64,000 nt of DNA. Origin: Engraulis encrasicolus. Lineage: Eukaryota; Chordata; Actinopteri; Clupeiformes; Engraulidae. Under the pieces are notes generated by a model. It was not told the DNA's origin. It made no database searches and saw only the letters and a program-made list of their open reading frames with translations. Shown one piece after another: positions 25,706 through 36,600 of this stretch. Made by a program: the position numbers and the translations under genes. The DNA is taken from NCBI RefSeq assembly GCF_034702125.1, contig NC_085857.1, positions 49,919,015 to 49,983,014 on the forward strand, given 5' to 3'. How positions within the stretch are numbered: position 1 is the first letter of the stretch; each line of letters opens with the position of its first letter.

Positions 25706-25788
<83 letters not shown>

Positions 25789-26706
25789 ATTGGGACAGTG
25801 ACATGGCCACACTGCTGTTGCTACTTCATCTTTTACCTCCCACGGCTGGACGCAAGAAGACCAAGATCAGCCCAACTGATGCAGCTGATCGAATGGTGCT
25901 CTTCCACAAGGTACGTTCATCGTAAAATTTACACAACTTACTAGTGTTTACTTTTTTTTTTTTTTGGAGAAACAGACTATTATGGAACATGATCTAAAAC
26001 AGTGGTTCTTAACCTGGGGTGCGGGCACCCCCTGGGGCTCCGCCAGAGATTTCAGGGGGTGCATGGAATTTTGATTGTGTTGAGGTTGTGACCAAAATTC
26101 TGCTTCCAAACATTATAATTAGGCCAAATTAAGACCAAATTTAAACATGTTTTTGTCCCCATGTAAGAGCATTACTGTAATTAATGTCTAAACTAAGAAT
26201 CATTGTAATTAATCACTTGAATCATTTTTTTGGTGCATATACATGTGTAGACATTTGGGATGGGGGTGCGCGGCTTGTCTTGGGAACGGCTAAGGTTAAG
26301 AACCACATATCTAAAACCTACTGTTAATGTCTGAAGCAAATAAGTCACTAGAGGTGTTTTTTTTTTATCATGTGTTTTGCAGTCATGCAGCAGCATTGAT
26401 GAACGTCTAAAAGAAAGAGAAGGAAAGCAGCCATTCATCCTTGCGGTTGGCCGTACCCGTAACAAGATTGACACCTACTATGTTGCCGTTGACAAACAGC
26501 TCATTCCATGCCACCACACCAGCTCACTGAGTGCGTTTGACGAACTTTTCAAGTGTCACTACGTCTTCAACCTCTCGTATGATGAGTCCCTGGTCCAGCT
26601 GTACACTTTTGTACAGACCACTGTATTCAACATCGATGTTACCTCCACAGACGAGTCACCGCGTGTTCGTGAGTTGCGTGCCAAGATCTTGAATGACAAT
26701 GTTTAA
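21440..26706 (+). CDS. ORF1 of the CACTA-like element: CIDE-N-like N-terminus, function unknown (9 exons)
   Basis: Coding exons are 21440-21524, 21820-21966, 23062-23228, 23658-23794, 24042-24135, 24416-24748, 24893-25061, 25789-25910 and 26383-26706. Phases agree throughout (1,1,0,2,0,0,1,0), giving about 525 residues. The first donor is either GC (AAAG|GCAAGG) or an in-frame GT six bases earlier. Residues about 1-70 (LEVFDDADTAVDEDI, then LLESNPGLCLTV) resemble the ubiquitin-like CIDE-N/PB1 fold. A Ser/Thr-rich linker follows. The middle contains YDAQKGTGYLAWRLKT, ECREAI-type and FPRFLD blocks, and the end has FDELFKCHYVFNLSYDE and TTVFNID. From memory, predicted proteins of this architecture recur in fish genomes, often beside a zinc-finger ORF2. 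Its role in transposition is unknown; it may be a DNA-binding accessory protein. Confidence 0.75.
22006..22813 (+). mobile_element. Decayed Tc1/mariner-type element with transposase C-terminal fragment
   Basis: The ends begin CAGTGCCTAAAAGAAGTCTA and, from the right, CAGTGGGTCTCAAAAGTCTA. Both lead to AATGC(T/C)AGGTTTTTGTTATG. The frame at 22418-22557 shows KHTPKSTKKWL and VLEWPRLSSDLYPI, matching the conserved Tc1 transposase C-terminus (KHT...WL, WP..S.DL.PI), and then stops. The N-terminus and catalytic centre are missing. It lies in an intron of ORF1. Confidence 0.8.
23386..23576 (+). mobile_element. tRNA-derived SINE with 14-bp target duplication
   Basis: The A box lies in GGCGCTGTGGCGCAGTGCGC and the B box is GGTTCGAGTCC. 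A CCCCATCCCTCTGTCCCAC-type body and an AT-rich tail follow. The 14-mer ATGTAACCTGTGGT flanks it at 23372-23385 and 23577-23590, showing recent LINE-mediated insertion into an ORF1 intron. Confidence 0.93.
25709..25784. repeat. (TC)n microsatellite forming a splice acceptor tract
   Basis: About 38 TC repeats end four bases before the AG of ORF1 exon 8, so the polypyrimidine tract of this acceptor is a microsatellite. Confidence 0.95.
26000..26308. mobile_element. Non-autonomous hAT element, 309 bp, perfect 8-bp duplication
   Basis: The left end CAGTGGTTCTTAACC is mirrored by GGTTAAGAACCAC at the right. ATCTAAAA flanks it at 25992-25999 and 26309-26316. It lies in the last intron of ORF1. Confidence 0.92.
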
Positions 26707-29149
26707 ATGTTTTATCTGTCAAGCCTTGCATACCACCAGTAAAGCCTTAATAAGCCACTTGCGGATAGGACACAGTTTTTACCCAAGCACCAAGTTCAAA
26801 TTGTCTTGTTCCCAGGACGCATGTCGGCGTCAGTTCAGTACATATGCAGGTTTGATAAAGCATTTAAATACTGTTCATGGTAACGATTTCTGTCACGGTG
26901 ATGATGCAGAAGAGGATGGCCTCTTTGATAATCTTCAGCTTGAACCTGATTGTCTTGTTTCAAAAAACCCGATTGAAGGAAATGAATTCTTGCAAGGTGC
27001 TGGGTGTTCTGAAAGCAATAGATCTGGTCAGTGTAGCAGTGACGATACGAAAAACATTTGTGCTGCAATTATTTCTAAACTAACTGGTAGTGGTGTGGCA
27101 AATAGTGTAGTTTCATCAGTTGTAAGTCATTTAGAAGATTTTGCAGAAGGACTTCATTCTGAGTTTAAGCACAAAGTTTTGTCTGCTATACCGGCTGATA
27201 ATCCTGTAAGAAATACATTGGGAAAGTGTCTTGAAACCTTTGAAAACCCTGTTGAGAACTTTAATACTGAAAGTAAAAGAAAAAAGTATTTAAGTGAAAA
27301 ATGGGGAATGGTGGACCCTGTGGAAAAACTGTTGGGATTCCGCTATGATTCAAGGCTCAATAAAGTTACAGGTACTTTTGATCAAGTACCAGTAAAAGAC
27401 ACTTTTGTCTATGTTCCAATTTTGGAAACAATCAAATTTATCTGTCGCAATACTCATATTTGTGGACTGCTTAGCACACCACCTGTATCAAGTGAAAACC
27501 GGTATGAGGACTTCTGCGATGGAAGTTACTTTAGATCACATCCATTGTTTTCAGAACACCCAACATCCCTGCAAATTCAGTTATATTACGATGACCTGGA
27601 GACAGCAAATCCGCTTGGTTCGAAGCATGGACTTCATAAAGTTGGAGCACTGTACTTTGTTTTGAGAAATTTGCCCCCAAAGTTAAATTCTGCACTAATG
27701 AATATCCATTTAGTTGCATTGTTTCATGCAGATGATGTTAAAAAATACAGCTTTGATCCCATTTTGCAGCCGCTAATTGATGACCTCAAAGTGTTGGAAA
27801 GTCATGGAATTAGTTTGCCATATTCAGCTGTGAATGTCCACGGCACAATTTGCCAAATCACAGGCGATAATTTAGGCATGCATGGGATCATGGGTTTTAT
27901 CGAGTCATTCAGTGGACGTTATTTTTGTCGCTTGTGTTTGATTGAAAAAAGTGATGCCCAGAATGTGTTTAGTGAGGATGACCCAAAGATTATCTTGCGA
28001 GGCAAAGAAATCTTTGAAACGCATTGCAACGAGTTACAGTCAAATCCTCAACAGTTGCATGTGTATGGTTTAAAGAGGAATTCAACTTTAAACAGCTTAC
28101 AGTTCTTTCACGTTTCCCAGAACTTTTCGTTGGACATAATGCATGACATTCTTGAAGGGGTTGGACAGTATGAAATCAAGTTGCTATTAGAATACCTGTC
28201 TGAACATTTCTTGGCAAAATCTGGTGTTCTGTCTCGAATCTATGCTTTTGACTATGGGTACTTGGAGCGGAAAAATCGTCCATCAAGGGTCAACTTGGAT
28301 AGTGGTAACAATACAATAGGATTGAACTCAATTCAGACTCTCTGTCTGATTAGAAATATTCCCTTGATTTTTGGTGACATTGTGCCGGAAGGTGATCAGA
28401 ATTGGTCTTTGATGTTGCTTCTACTACAAATCATTAACATCATTTTCTCTCCATCTGTAACAATGGGCATGACGGTGTATTTAAAACATTTAATAATGGA
28501 ACACCATGTCTTGTTCAGACAGCTTTATCCAAGCAGGAATATGATCCCAAAACACCATTTCATGTTACATTATCCGAGTTGTATCAGAAAAATTGGACCC
28601 TTAATTCATATGTGGAGTATGAGATTCGAAGCAAAGCACCGGGTGTTCAAAAACACACTGAAAAATTTTAAGAACATCACAGTGTCACTTGCCAAAAAAC
28701 ACCAGATGTTGATCGCTTACAATTGGGAGACATCCCCTTTAAACCACATAGAGTATGGTCCCCTGAAAATATATGATCCAGATACTGACCATGAACATTT
28801 ACCCCAACTTGTGCCTTTTGTGCAAGACGATACTTTTTCAACTAACTGGGTTAAGATCTGTGGGACAGAGTATAGAGTTGGCTTGGTTGTATCTAGTGGC
28901 ATTGACCATGATATTCCTTTGTTTTATAGGATAAAAGTGATACTTAAGATTAAGAATGGTATCCATTTCATTGCCAATAAGCTTGACGTTGAATACTTCA
29001 GTGAACATTTTCATGCGTACAAAGTGTGTGAATCAGATGAGAAAGTTGTAATCAATGCAGATGTTGTGGAAACGTACAGGCCCTTTGACCTGCAGAGCAG
29101 TTACAGTACTGATGATGCTTGTCTTTACATTGTACCGTTATTTGTGTAG
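26693..29149 (+). CDS. ORF2 of the CACTA-like element: zinc-finger transposase-like protein, 818 aa
   Basis: This is the probable transposase, acting on the element ends. Two N-terminal C2H2 fingers are visible: C6/C9/H22/H27 and C39/C44/H57/H62. A long core follows, with YYDDLETANPLGSKHG near residue 298, GDNLGMHGIMGF near 390, a CRLC knuckle near 413 and DIMHDILEGV near 481. These acidic residues are candidate DDE positions by analogy with Tnp2-type CACTA transposases; the alignment is from memory. The frame is intact and uninterrupted. The two possible starts (26693, 26699) both precede the ORF1 stop at 26704-26706, in a different frame. A polyadenylation signal is at 29198. I cannot tell whether ORF2 is made by re-initiation, from its own promoter or by alternative splicing. 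Confidence 0.8.
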   Translation: MTMFKCFICQALHTTSKALISHLRIGHSFYPSTKFKLSCSQDACRRQFSTYAGLIKHLNTVHGNDFCHGDDAEEDGLFDNLQLEPDCLVSKNPIEGNEFLQGAGCSESNRSGQCSSDDTKNICAAIISKLTGSGVANSVVSSVVSHLEDFAEGLHSEFKHKVLSAIPADNPVRNTLGKCLETFENPVENFNTESKRKKYLSEKWGMVDPVEKLLGFRYDSRLNKVTGTFDQVPVKDTFVYVPILETIKFICRNTHICGLLSTPPVSSENRYEDFCDGSYFRSHPLFSEHPTSLQIQLYYDDLETANPLGSKHGLHKVGALYFVLRNLPPKLNSALMNIHLVALFHADDVKKYSFDPILQPLIDDLKVLESHGISLPYSAVNVHGTICQITGDNLGMHGIMGFIESFSGRYFCRLCLIEKSDAQNVFSEDDPKIILRGKEIFETHCNELQSNPQQLHVYGLKRNSTLNSLQFFHVSQNFSLDIMHDILEGVGQYEIKLLLEYLSEHFLAKSGVLSRIYAFDYGYLERKNRPSRVNLDSGNNTIGLNSIQTLCLIRNIPLIFGDIVPEGDQNWSLMLLLLQIINIIFSPSVTMGMTVYLKHLIMEHHVLFRQLYPSRNMIPKHHFMLHYPSCIRKIGPLIHMWSMRFEAKHRVFKNTLKNFKNITVSLAKKHQMLIAYNWETSPLNHIEYGPLKIYDPDTDHEHLPQLVPFVQDDTFSTNWVKICGTEYRVGLVVSSGIDHDIPLFYRIKVILKIKNGIHFIANKLDVEYFSEHFHAYKVCESDEKVVINADVVETYRPFDLQSSYSTDDACLYIVPLFV

Positions 29150-29197
29150 CGTAAGTGTTTTGTGGTGTGATCTGTAAGTGTTTTTGGTGCTTGGTGT

Positions 29198-29203
29198 AAT
29201 AAA
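29198..29203 (+). terminator. AATAAA polyadenylation signal for the ORF1/ORF2 unit
   Basis: A canonical AATAAA lies 49 bases after the ORF2 stop and is followed by GT-rich DNA. It would serve the whole ORF1-ORF2 transcription unit. Confidence 0.6.
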
Positions 29204-29359
29204 CATTGTAAATGTATTATTTGCTTGTCTTTCCCCGTTTTGTGTAAGACGACTTAACACTTGTAGAAACATTAATTTAATTCAGATTGTATAGTTCATG
29301 TATGTAAATGTGCACTCCACGCAGTACAGAATCTGAACATTTTAGAAAAAGCAGTATTT

Positions 29360-29869
29360 ATTGTATAACATAACACCAATTAGTGTTACATGGTAACCCC
29401 TATAGTGAGTTGAGCTAAGCTAATTCAACACTCAAATGTGTTAAAAATAGAACACTGTGGGTGTTCAGATGTTTCACTTAAAGTGAAAAGCTTTAACACT
29501 AATTGGTGAGGAATTCAACACTCAAATGTGTTAAAAATAGAACACTGTGGGTGTTCAGATGTTTCACTTAAAGTGAAAAGCTTTAACACTAATTGGTGAG
29601 GAATTCAACACTCAAATGTGTTAAAAATAGAACACTGTGGGTGTTAAGATGTTAACACATAAAGTGAAAAATTGGTGTGAAAAATACACTAGAATAGAGT
29701 TAAAATATAACACTGTGGGTGTTAAAGAAGTAACACTGAAATAGATTTAAACTATTTACACTTTCCATAGTGTTGATTTAACTCTGAACCGGTGAGCATT
29801 ATATAAACTCAGGAAAAGTGTTAAATTTAACTCTATGGGAGTTGATTTAACACCGGCCGATTTGCTGTG
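29360..29869. repeat. 3' subterminal repeats of the CACTA-like element, with a 90-bp tandem unit
   Basis: AACAC/GTGTT and AACTC/GAGTT motifs occur many times. A 90-bp unit starts at 29422, 29512 and 29602 (the third is partial). Repeated subterminal motifs are usual transposase-binding arrays in CACTA elements; that use here is inferred. Confidence 0.85.
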
Positions 29870-32037
29870 AACAGACAAAGAACTCTGTTCTGCTTTTCTT
29901 CACATTGTGTATACTACAAAAAGTAGGTGCTCTTTGGTCGTGTTAGGCTTTTTGTCCTCTTTAATCCAATAGATCTCTTGTGATTGCACTTGTTCCAGGT
30001 GTAACTTGTCAAACCACTGATAGGCTGGTTGTAACAGGCAGAGTTTGATGTCAACACGCTATTTGATTAGTAGCCATCAATGAGTATTAACTTAGAGTAC
30101 AACCCTCTGCATGTGTTGTAGTTCATCCTGCGAAAAATTCTCCACCGCAATTATTTTTTCCCTTATTGGACTTTGAGGCTTTGCCATCAGAGTTTTCGAT
30201 TGAGAGGCAAATTGACACGGTAAACCTCTTCAAAATTCAGAATATCTTTTTTTGCATTCCTCCTACCCAACAGAAAGCAATGGAGGTTATAATGAATTGA
30301 ATATTAATTACTCCACAGAAAACATATTGCCTGTCTGCTTGGCTCCAGGTGCCTCCACGTTGTAGATTTGACAACAATGAAGCTGGCAACTGAATAAACT
30401 GTGCAACAGTTAAGGACTGCAAATGACAACAGTTTGCACATTGTGCAGTAATTCACTGTAACTTATTATTTCTCCAGTAACAGCCTACAGTTTAGCCTCA
30501 TTTAATGTGTAAAATATACCTATAGGCAGGCCCGGAGTGGACCCTTTTCTCAGTCCGGGAATTTAATTCAAATTCAGGCCACTCAGATACGGAGGACAAA
30601 ATGCACGCCTCCCTCTTAGCATCTGACTTCCCAATCGCCTAGGCCTATTATTAAATGTAACAATTAAAATAAATGTAGGCCTAAATATTTGAATTAACTA
30701 TTAAAAAGTAATGTAGGCTTCATAGACAATTATTGATTAAACAGTGGTTGCCTGTTTCATTTGGTCTTATTTTGATGCATTTTCAGCAATTAGGCCTAGT
30801 TCATCTTAAATCCTGCTACCCGTTTCCACTGTTGTCCTGGGCTCCATGCCTACTGCATTCTGCATACAGCCTGTCCTTTCATTCACTTAGGCCTATTTGT
30901 TTACGTGTTTAATTATGGCTTTGTTAAATCATACACGTTTTACCCTACACATATCATGGTTTTCTTCTGTAGACTATGCCATATCTTATAGGCCTATCGT
31001 CATAAACATCTATTTTGACTAACTCTCTTCCTCTACCTGGCCCTACTCCTGCCCTCATCTGGATCATCTGCTGCGCTGATGCTAGAAAGCATTCCATAGG
31101 CGAAAGAAGACATTTCATATTGAGTTGATGTTTGCGCACCTGTGGAAATGCTGCACGCTATAACAGCGAGACGAAATAGGCTACAGTTGCAGAGCATGAC
31201 GGCGACTTTGAAACTGTCTATCAACAAGGCCGACAGGCGGACAACAGATGCGTCCCTCTATGCCAGTTCCAACTATGCCATTTTCCCCCCCAAACGCCCC
31301 CCTGGCCTCCTCCTAGCCTGTCAACGCCCCCCGAGGATGTACTTTTTGTTTATTGGTCATCATGGACACTCCAAATATTGTGGCAGGCAGCAAGGCAGCA
31401 AAATGGCGAGACATGGCTTTATTTTTTGCAGTTTAGGGTATAATAAGCTTATCATCATTCTTGGATTTGGAAAAGAACCATAGGCTATGATTTGAAATTT
31501 CACATAGCCTAGATGAAGTAGGCTACATTACAAATTACCAGACATTTATTAGGCCTAACAACCTTTAGTATCACGCCATTTCAGCATTATGTGCATGTGG
31601 GAAAGAATCTAAACATCGACAAATAATGAATAAATAAAACCGTATGGGTGAATCATGCGCTTATGGGTTGACCCTTTAGGTGAATTATGGATTTTTTTTT
31701 ATACCAGCTTCACCGTCAAGGCACAAAGCAGTGAACTTCCGTGCCAGAGTTTATCAAATGCACACGACTGCAAAGCAATTACGAAAGACGCTTTCTCTCC
31801 TGTACTCTCTCTGACCGCAACGAAAAGCACCTGTGGGGTACGAGCCTGCCAACGAAAAAACCTCCCTATGTAGGCTACCAGTAACACACAGTATGTCAAA
31901 TGGCCCAGCTGTCTACTTGTTGTTCAAGTGAAAAGGCAGAACTAAGTAGCCTAAACTTGCTGGGAATATTAAAAGGGGGGCTCGTAGGCTACATACAGAC
32001 GTCTGAGCCCGAGTTTGTGGACTGGGGAAAAGCGGAG
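29870..32037. other. No gene recognised
   Basis: Unique-looking DNA inside the large intron of GIMAP gene 2. A CAGGCCCGGAGTGG stretch near 30526 resembles a hAT end, but no partner was identified. Small frames at 31142-31483 and elsewhere show no domain. Confidence 0.4.
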
Positions 32038-32760
32038 GAAAATGTGAATGTTATGAAAGAAAGAAAAAGTTAACCAAATGTTACAGGTCCACGTTTAGAG
32101 GAAGAGCTGCGCTGCGGGTCGCCTGTCAACTAATTACAGTTCCATGTCGTGGAGCGTTATACATGCAAACGCCAGTCTATCCAAGCACAAAGGAAAATGT
32201 GAATGTTATGAAAGGAGAAAAGCTAACCAAATGTTACAGGTCCACGTTTAGAGGAAGAGCTGTAGGCTATGCGCTGCGGGTCGCCTGTCAACTAATTATG
32301 GTTCCATGTCGTGGAGCGTTGTGCAATGCAAACGCCCTTCTACCCGAGCACAAACATCTGTGTCAAAAACTGCCTGCCTACTTCTAAATAGTTAATTTCC
32401 GCTAGTTTCTGACGAACCAAAATAAAGTTCCCTCCCATTGTCCAAACGCAAAACAATGGCGAAAATTGAATGCCCCCCTCAGTTGTCTCTCAATGCTTCG
32501 TCAGTTAGTCTTGCCTGTTTGGTAACATAGCATACGTTCTGGCTTGCACGCATTCGCTCCGGTTCAAAATGGCAACTCTGCCGCCTTGTGGCCACAGGAA
32601 CACATAGCATACGATCTGGCTTGCACGCATTCGCTCCGGTCCAAAATGGCAAGTCTGCCGTCTTGTGGCCACAGGAAGGAACAATTGAAGGAATGCGTTT
32701 CAGACACAATTGAAGGAATGCGTTTCAGACGGACGGACGGACGGACGGACAGACAGACCC
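32038..32760. repeat. Three sets of tandem repeats
   Basis: A unit of about 160 bp containing GTTACAGGTCCACGTTTAGA occurs at about 32038-32195 and 32197-32360. A 79-bp-scale unit with GGCTTGCACGCATTCGCTCC occurs at about 32525-32605 and 32606-32678. GAATGCGTTTCAGAC is doubled at 32691-32730 and is followed by a GGAC array to 32757. The region is non-coding. Confidence 0.8.
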
Positions 32761-33169
32761 TCTTATAGAGATGCTGGGACGCATCTAAAAACGGCAAATG
32801 TAAGGATTTTGTTTGTTGAGGATACACACTGCAAGCACGGGATGTAGGCGAACGTGTCTGCATGTATTCGCATTGCAACTTGAAAATAGAATAGATTCCC
32901 CAGTCGTGAAGGGTCTCGGCTCACATTACAATGAATGGTCATTCGCTGAGGGATTTCACGATGCTGATTCCGCGGATAGAGCGTGCAAACTCTCCAGTAA
33001 TTAATTTTTAGAAAGACAAACTGCGCGCGAACCAAGAGCAATATTTATATATGCTACAACACTTGTAAATGATTTAAACAGCATGTTTGACGTGCATTTA
33101 ATAACAAATAGGCTATTTAACAACAAATGTAATGCCCCCTGTTTAATATATCCATTGCGCTAATAACTG

Positions 33170-33637
33170 ATACTGCGCGCCGGTGGTAATGCAAGGTGGC
33201 AATGCGTGATGAAGGGTTTGGCAATTCTCTTCATCAAATGGAATGTAGCCTAATGTAAAGCAACAAGTTTTCGGTTCTTCTATGAAAATAGGAATACACT
33301 TCAACCATAGTATAGGCCATAAAGCCTACATTGTGACATTTTAAAAGCTGACAGTAAGTTGACAGTTGATTTGACATTGCAAACATCCCCACGTTATAGC
33401 CTATTTGGCTAGAGTTTAATATGTCTATTGCGTCAACCTGTGCGCGCTGGTGGTAGGCTACATATAAAGCGTGATGAAGCGTTTAGGAATCTGTTCATCA
33501 AAATGGTTAACTGGCATGTAAAGCAACAAGTTTTCGGTTCTTCTACGGAAATAGGAATGCACTTCAAAGGATAGATAATCCTATAGCCTACATTGTGACA
33601 TTTTTAAACGTTGACAGTAAGTTGACAGTTGTGACAG
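33170..33637. repeat. Tandem duplication of about 255 bp
   Basis: GTAAAGCAACAAGTTTTCGG and TGACAGTAAGTTGACAGTTG recur about 260 bp apart. The second unit is interrupted by the foldback element that starts at 33640, while the first unit shows the uninterrupted target. Confidence 0.8.
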
Positions 33638-33639
33638 GT

Positions 33640-36600
33640 GGGTCATTCCACGCCAAATCTCCGAATCATCCCGCACGACCATCTCAGATTTTGCAGAAAA
33701 AAATCAAGGAGGTTCGCAAACGTCCCAATAGGAAAAGTGCAAAATTATAGCTCTCAACTCCTCATAGTTTTGTCATTAAAAATGTTTTTGTCAGGTACCC
33801 CCCTGACTCGTTTGGAACAGAGTTCTCAGAGAGCCCACTTTCAGAGTGTTGTATCTAAAAAACTACTTTAAGTAGGTCCTTATGAATTTCAAGGGGTAAC
33901 ATTTGGAACATGTACTTGTGAAATGTGGATTTTCACACATCCTCTTGTCATTTACCACCGTTTTCTGGGGGCTTAAAGTTGCTTGAAAAATTCTCACCTT
34001 TGAATTTGTGGGCATCTTTGAAGGACTGTGGTAAGCGCAGTTTTAAAGACAGAGGTTTGATAGGGACAATGTATGTTCCCAACTATTCTGTGCATGTTGT
34101 GTTGAAAGACTGATCTTCTGCGATGAACAGTTTAGAAGATATGAAGTCTTTAAAATGGAAAAACTGAAACTTGGTGCCATCTTTGCCATGTCATTAAAAA
34201 AAAATGTCACGACTCACCACCATATTATCAACAGTTTTGGAAAGATTAGATGTCTGTTCTTAACATATCCAAAAACTGTGATGGTATTCTGCCTCATTTG
34301 GTCACAATGATTTTTCAAAAACCCACTGTTGGGTGACTTCCATAGCTCCTATGAAAAATTGATATTAGTGGCATCTTCGCCATGTTATACAAAAGAAATG
34401 ACAAAATTCACCACCATGACATTTACAGTTTTAGAAAGACTCAATGTCTGTTTTTAACATATCCAAAAACTGGGCTGGTGCTCTGTCTCATTTTTTAAGA
34501 ATGGACTTGTAAAAACGGCTGTGTGACATCTGCAGCTTGCTGCTCTATTGAGGTGGGGCCCCTGCTCTGATCTTTGCAGGCTACATGGGGGCCCTATCTA
34601 CCAGTATTTGCCATGAGGCCCTATGTGCAATTGTTCCGCCACTGTGAATGACTTGAGCAATTTGAGTCAGACAATTTTGATACAAGATATTTGACTTGAG
34701 CATTTTCAAAACACTCAATATAATACGGCAAAAAAGTAAAAGTGGCTGTTGACAGAGGTTTTTTTCAGCTTTTTCTGTAACTACATTCCAGTAAATCAAA
34801 GGTTATAGATGTGTGTAAATTTCATCTTTAGGCACTGAAAACCAAATACCGGAATAAAGTGATGAAATGTTGAATCACTGAAACATCCCCGTAGATCTTG
34901 AAACAAGTACATCCTGACTATCACCACATCTCAATGCTTTTTATTACAATTCATAACAATCTTTAATAACTTGTTTACCAACTTTGATGCAGTTATGAGG
35001 TCTGCTGTGGATTATTTTGGATTGATTATGAGATATTACCTTCAATCTTGTGATTATTTATTCTACATTTGATTCATGTTTCACTCTATGTATACATGTA
35101 TGTCCATTTGTGCAAACTCTTTAGGGTTAATGTAGAACATTATACATTAATGCTTGCATTGCCCAGCTCTGTGACAGAGCTAACCCTTGATGAGCATTCA
35201 GTCAGTATTGCAGTGGTCTACCACCATGCTCAGGGTAGCTCAGTCATGGTGATTGGAGGGGCAGGACAGCTGTTTAGTGAGGTTACCTCCTTACGAACAG
35301 TCTCCTCCTTTTGTATCATCACTGTTTTTTTCTCTTCTCCATGATAATAAAAGTGTCCCACCCCCTCCAAAAAACCATGACAAAGGTGACCTGTTCATAG
35401 AACTTGGCCCCGCCCCAGTCCTAACCATGACCGAGGAACCTAGCGCATTGTATTGGTTCATGGCAAAGGTCTGTGTGTAGAATCTGTTGATATGCACATC
35501 TATTAATAGAGCAAAAGTGCAGAAGTGATGGGGGATTTGAAATTTATCAACATATCTGAATGGTGAAGTAGCATTGCTAACACATTGTCTTAATACAGGA
35601 TGTTTGCCAAACTTTATTTCAGCATATGATTTTTTAAATAAATATCGTCGGCTTGCTACCAAAACCGCCTAAGTCCGAATTTGGTCGAAATGAGATTTTT
35701 GCATAAACTTACTCCCCTACCACAGCTGCATCACCCTGCCTTTCTGCCAGGTTCATTGATCAATCACAACAGTCACCAGAGTCAAAAATCTGTATGTATA
35801 AAGTCACACACTGCCTATGAGAAAATGAATGACCAGAGACGTAGCTATAGGGAGGACAAGGAGGGCATTCACCTGTAGGCCTAGGGCCCTCCTGCAGGTG
35901 GCAGGGGTAGGGGCCCTATTTTGATCTTGGCAGGTGGTATGGGGGCCCTATCTATTCATCCTGGGGCCCTGTGCACAATTGTTCTGCCAATGTGAATTAC
36001 TTGGGTAACTTGACTTAGCCATTTTTGATGCAAGAAGCCGTTTATTTACATCTGTTGAGAGTATTTTTTTTCTGACTCTCTCTCTCTCTCTCTTCAAAGA
36101 CAAGGGCCATGTTTTAAAACTTCATCCTTAGACATCTGTCTTAGATAATCTTATCACACAATGGTTGTAGCCCTACATTAATTAATAGTTGTCACCTTGA
36201 CACGAATTCGGCAATCGTTAATCATGTAGGCCTACTTTATTGATGTTATCACATATTTATAGAAGACTGCCATAGACTGCATTGTCTTATAACAATCTGA
36301 TATATTGTATCCTATTGTAATTATTATAATGTAGGTTTTGAATAGCAATGGGCTGATGTCACTAGTGCAATGCATTATTGCATACATAGTAGGATGACCA
36401 AGTCCAATGTGTAAGGTATCCAGTAGTGGCTCTATATCATATTCTGAATGGCACGGTCATGGTGTTGAAGTGGGCGGGGCACAGTTCTATGACCAGGTTA
36501 CCTCGGTCATGGGCAAGGTTGGGAGGGTTGGGCAGTTCTATGAGCATGGAGAAGAGCAGAAGTTAAGCAAAGATGATAAACAAGAAGGAGACAGTTTGTG

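Larger units (their letters stand above)
18950..29869 (+). mobile_element. Autonomous-type CACTA-like element, 10.9 kb
   Basis: The ends are CACAGCAAAACTGGAAGTG at 18950 and, reading inward from the right end, CACAGCAAATCGGCCGGTG. They are flanked by AA on both sides (18948-18949, 29870-29871), a candidate 2-bp duplication. Subterminal DNA on both sides is packed with GTGTTA/TAACAC and GAGTT/AACTC motifs, as expected of CACTA ends. It encodes a spliced ORF1 (21440-26706) and an intronless ORF2 (26693-29149). It carries younger insertions: a hAT at 20654, a Tc1-like element at 22006, a SINE at 23386 and another hAT at 26000. CACTA/EnSpm assignment rests on the ends and on ORF2 motifs recalled from the family. 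Confidence 0.75.

Noticed and set aside
32544..32768. CRISPR-like array or protein repeats from the GGCTTGCACGC units
   Set aside because: Only two long near-identical units without spacer pattern, in a vertebrate genome; ordinary tandem duplication explains it.
33638..34113. Mirrored small proteins encoded in both arms of the palindrome (33638-34113 and 38452-38933)
   Set aside because: They are copies of the same non-coding arm sequence in opposite orientation, with no recognisable motifs.
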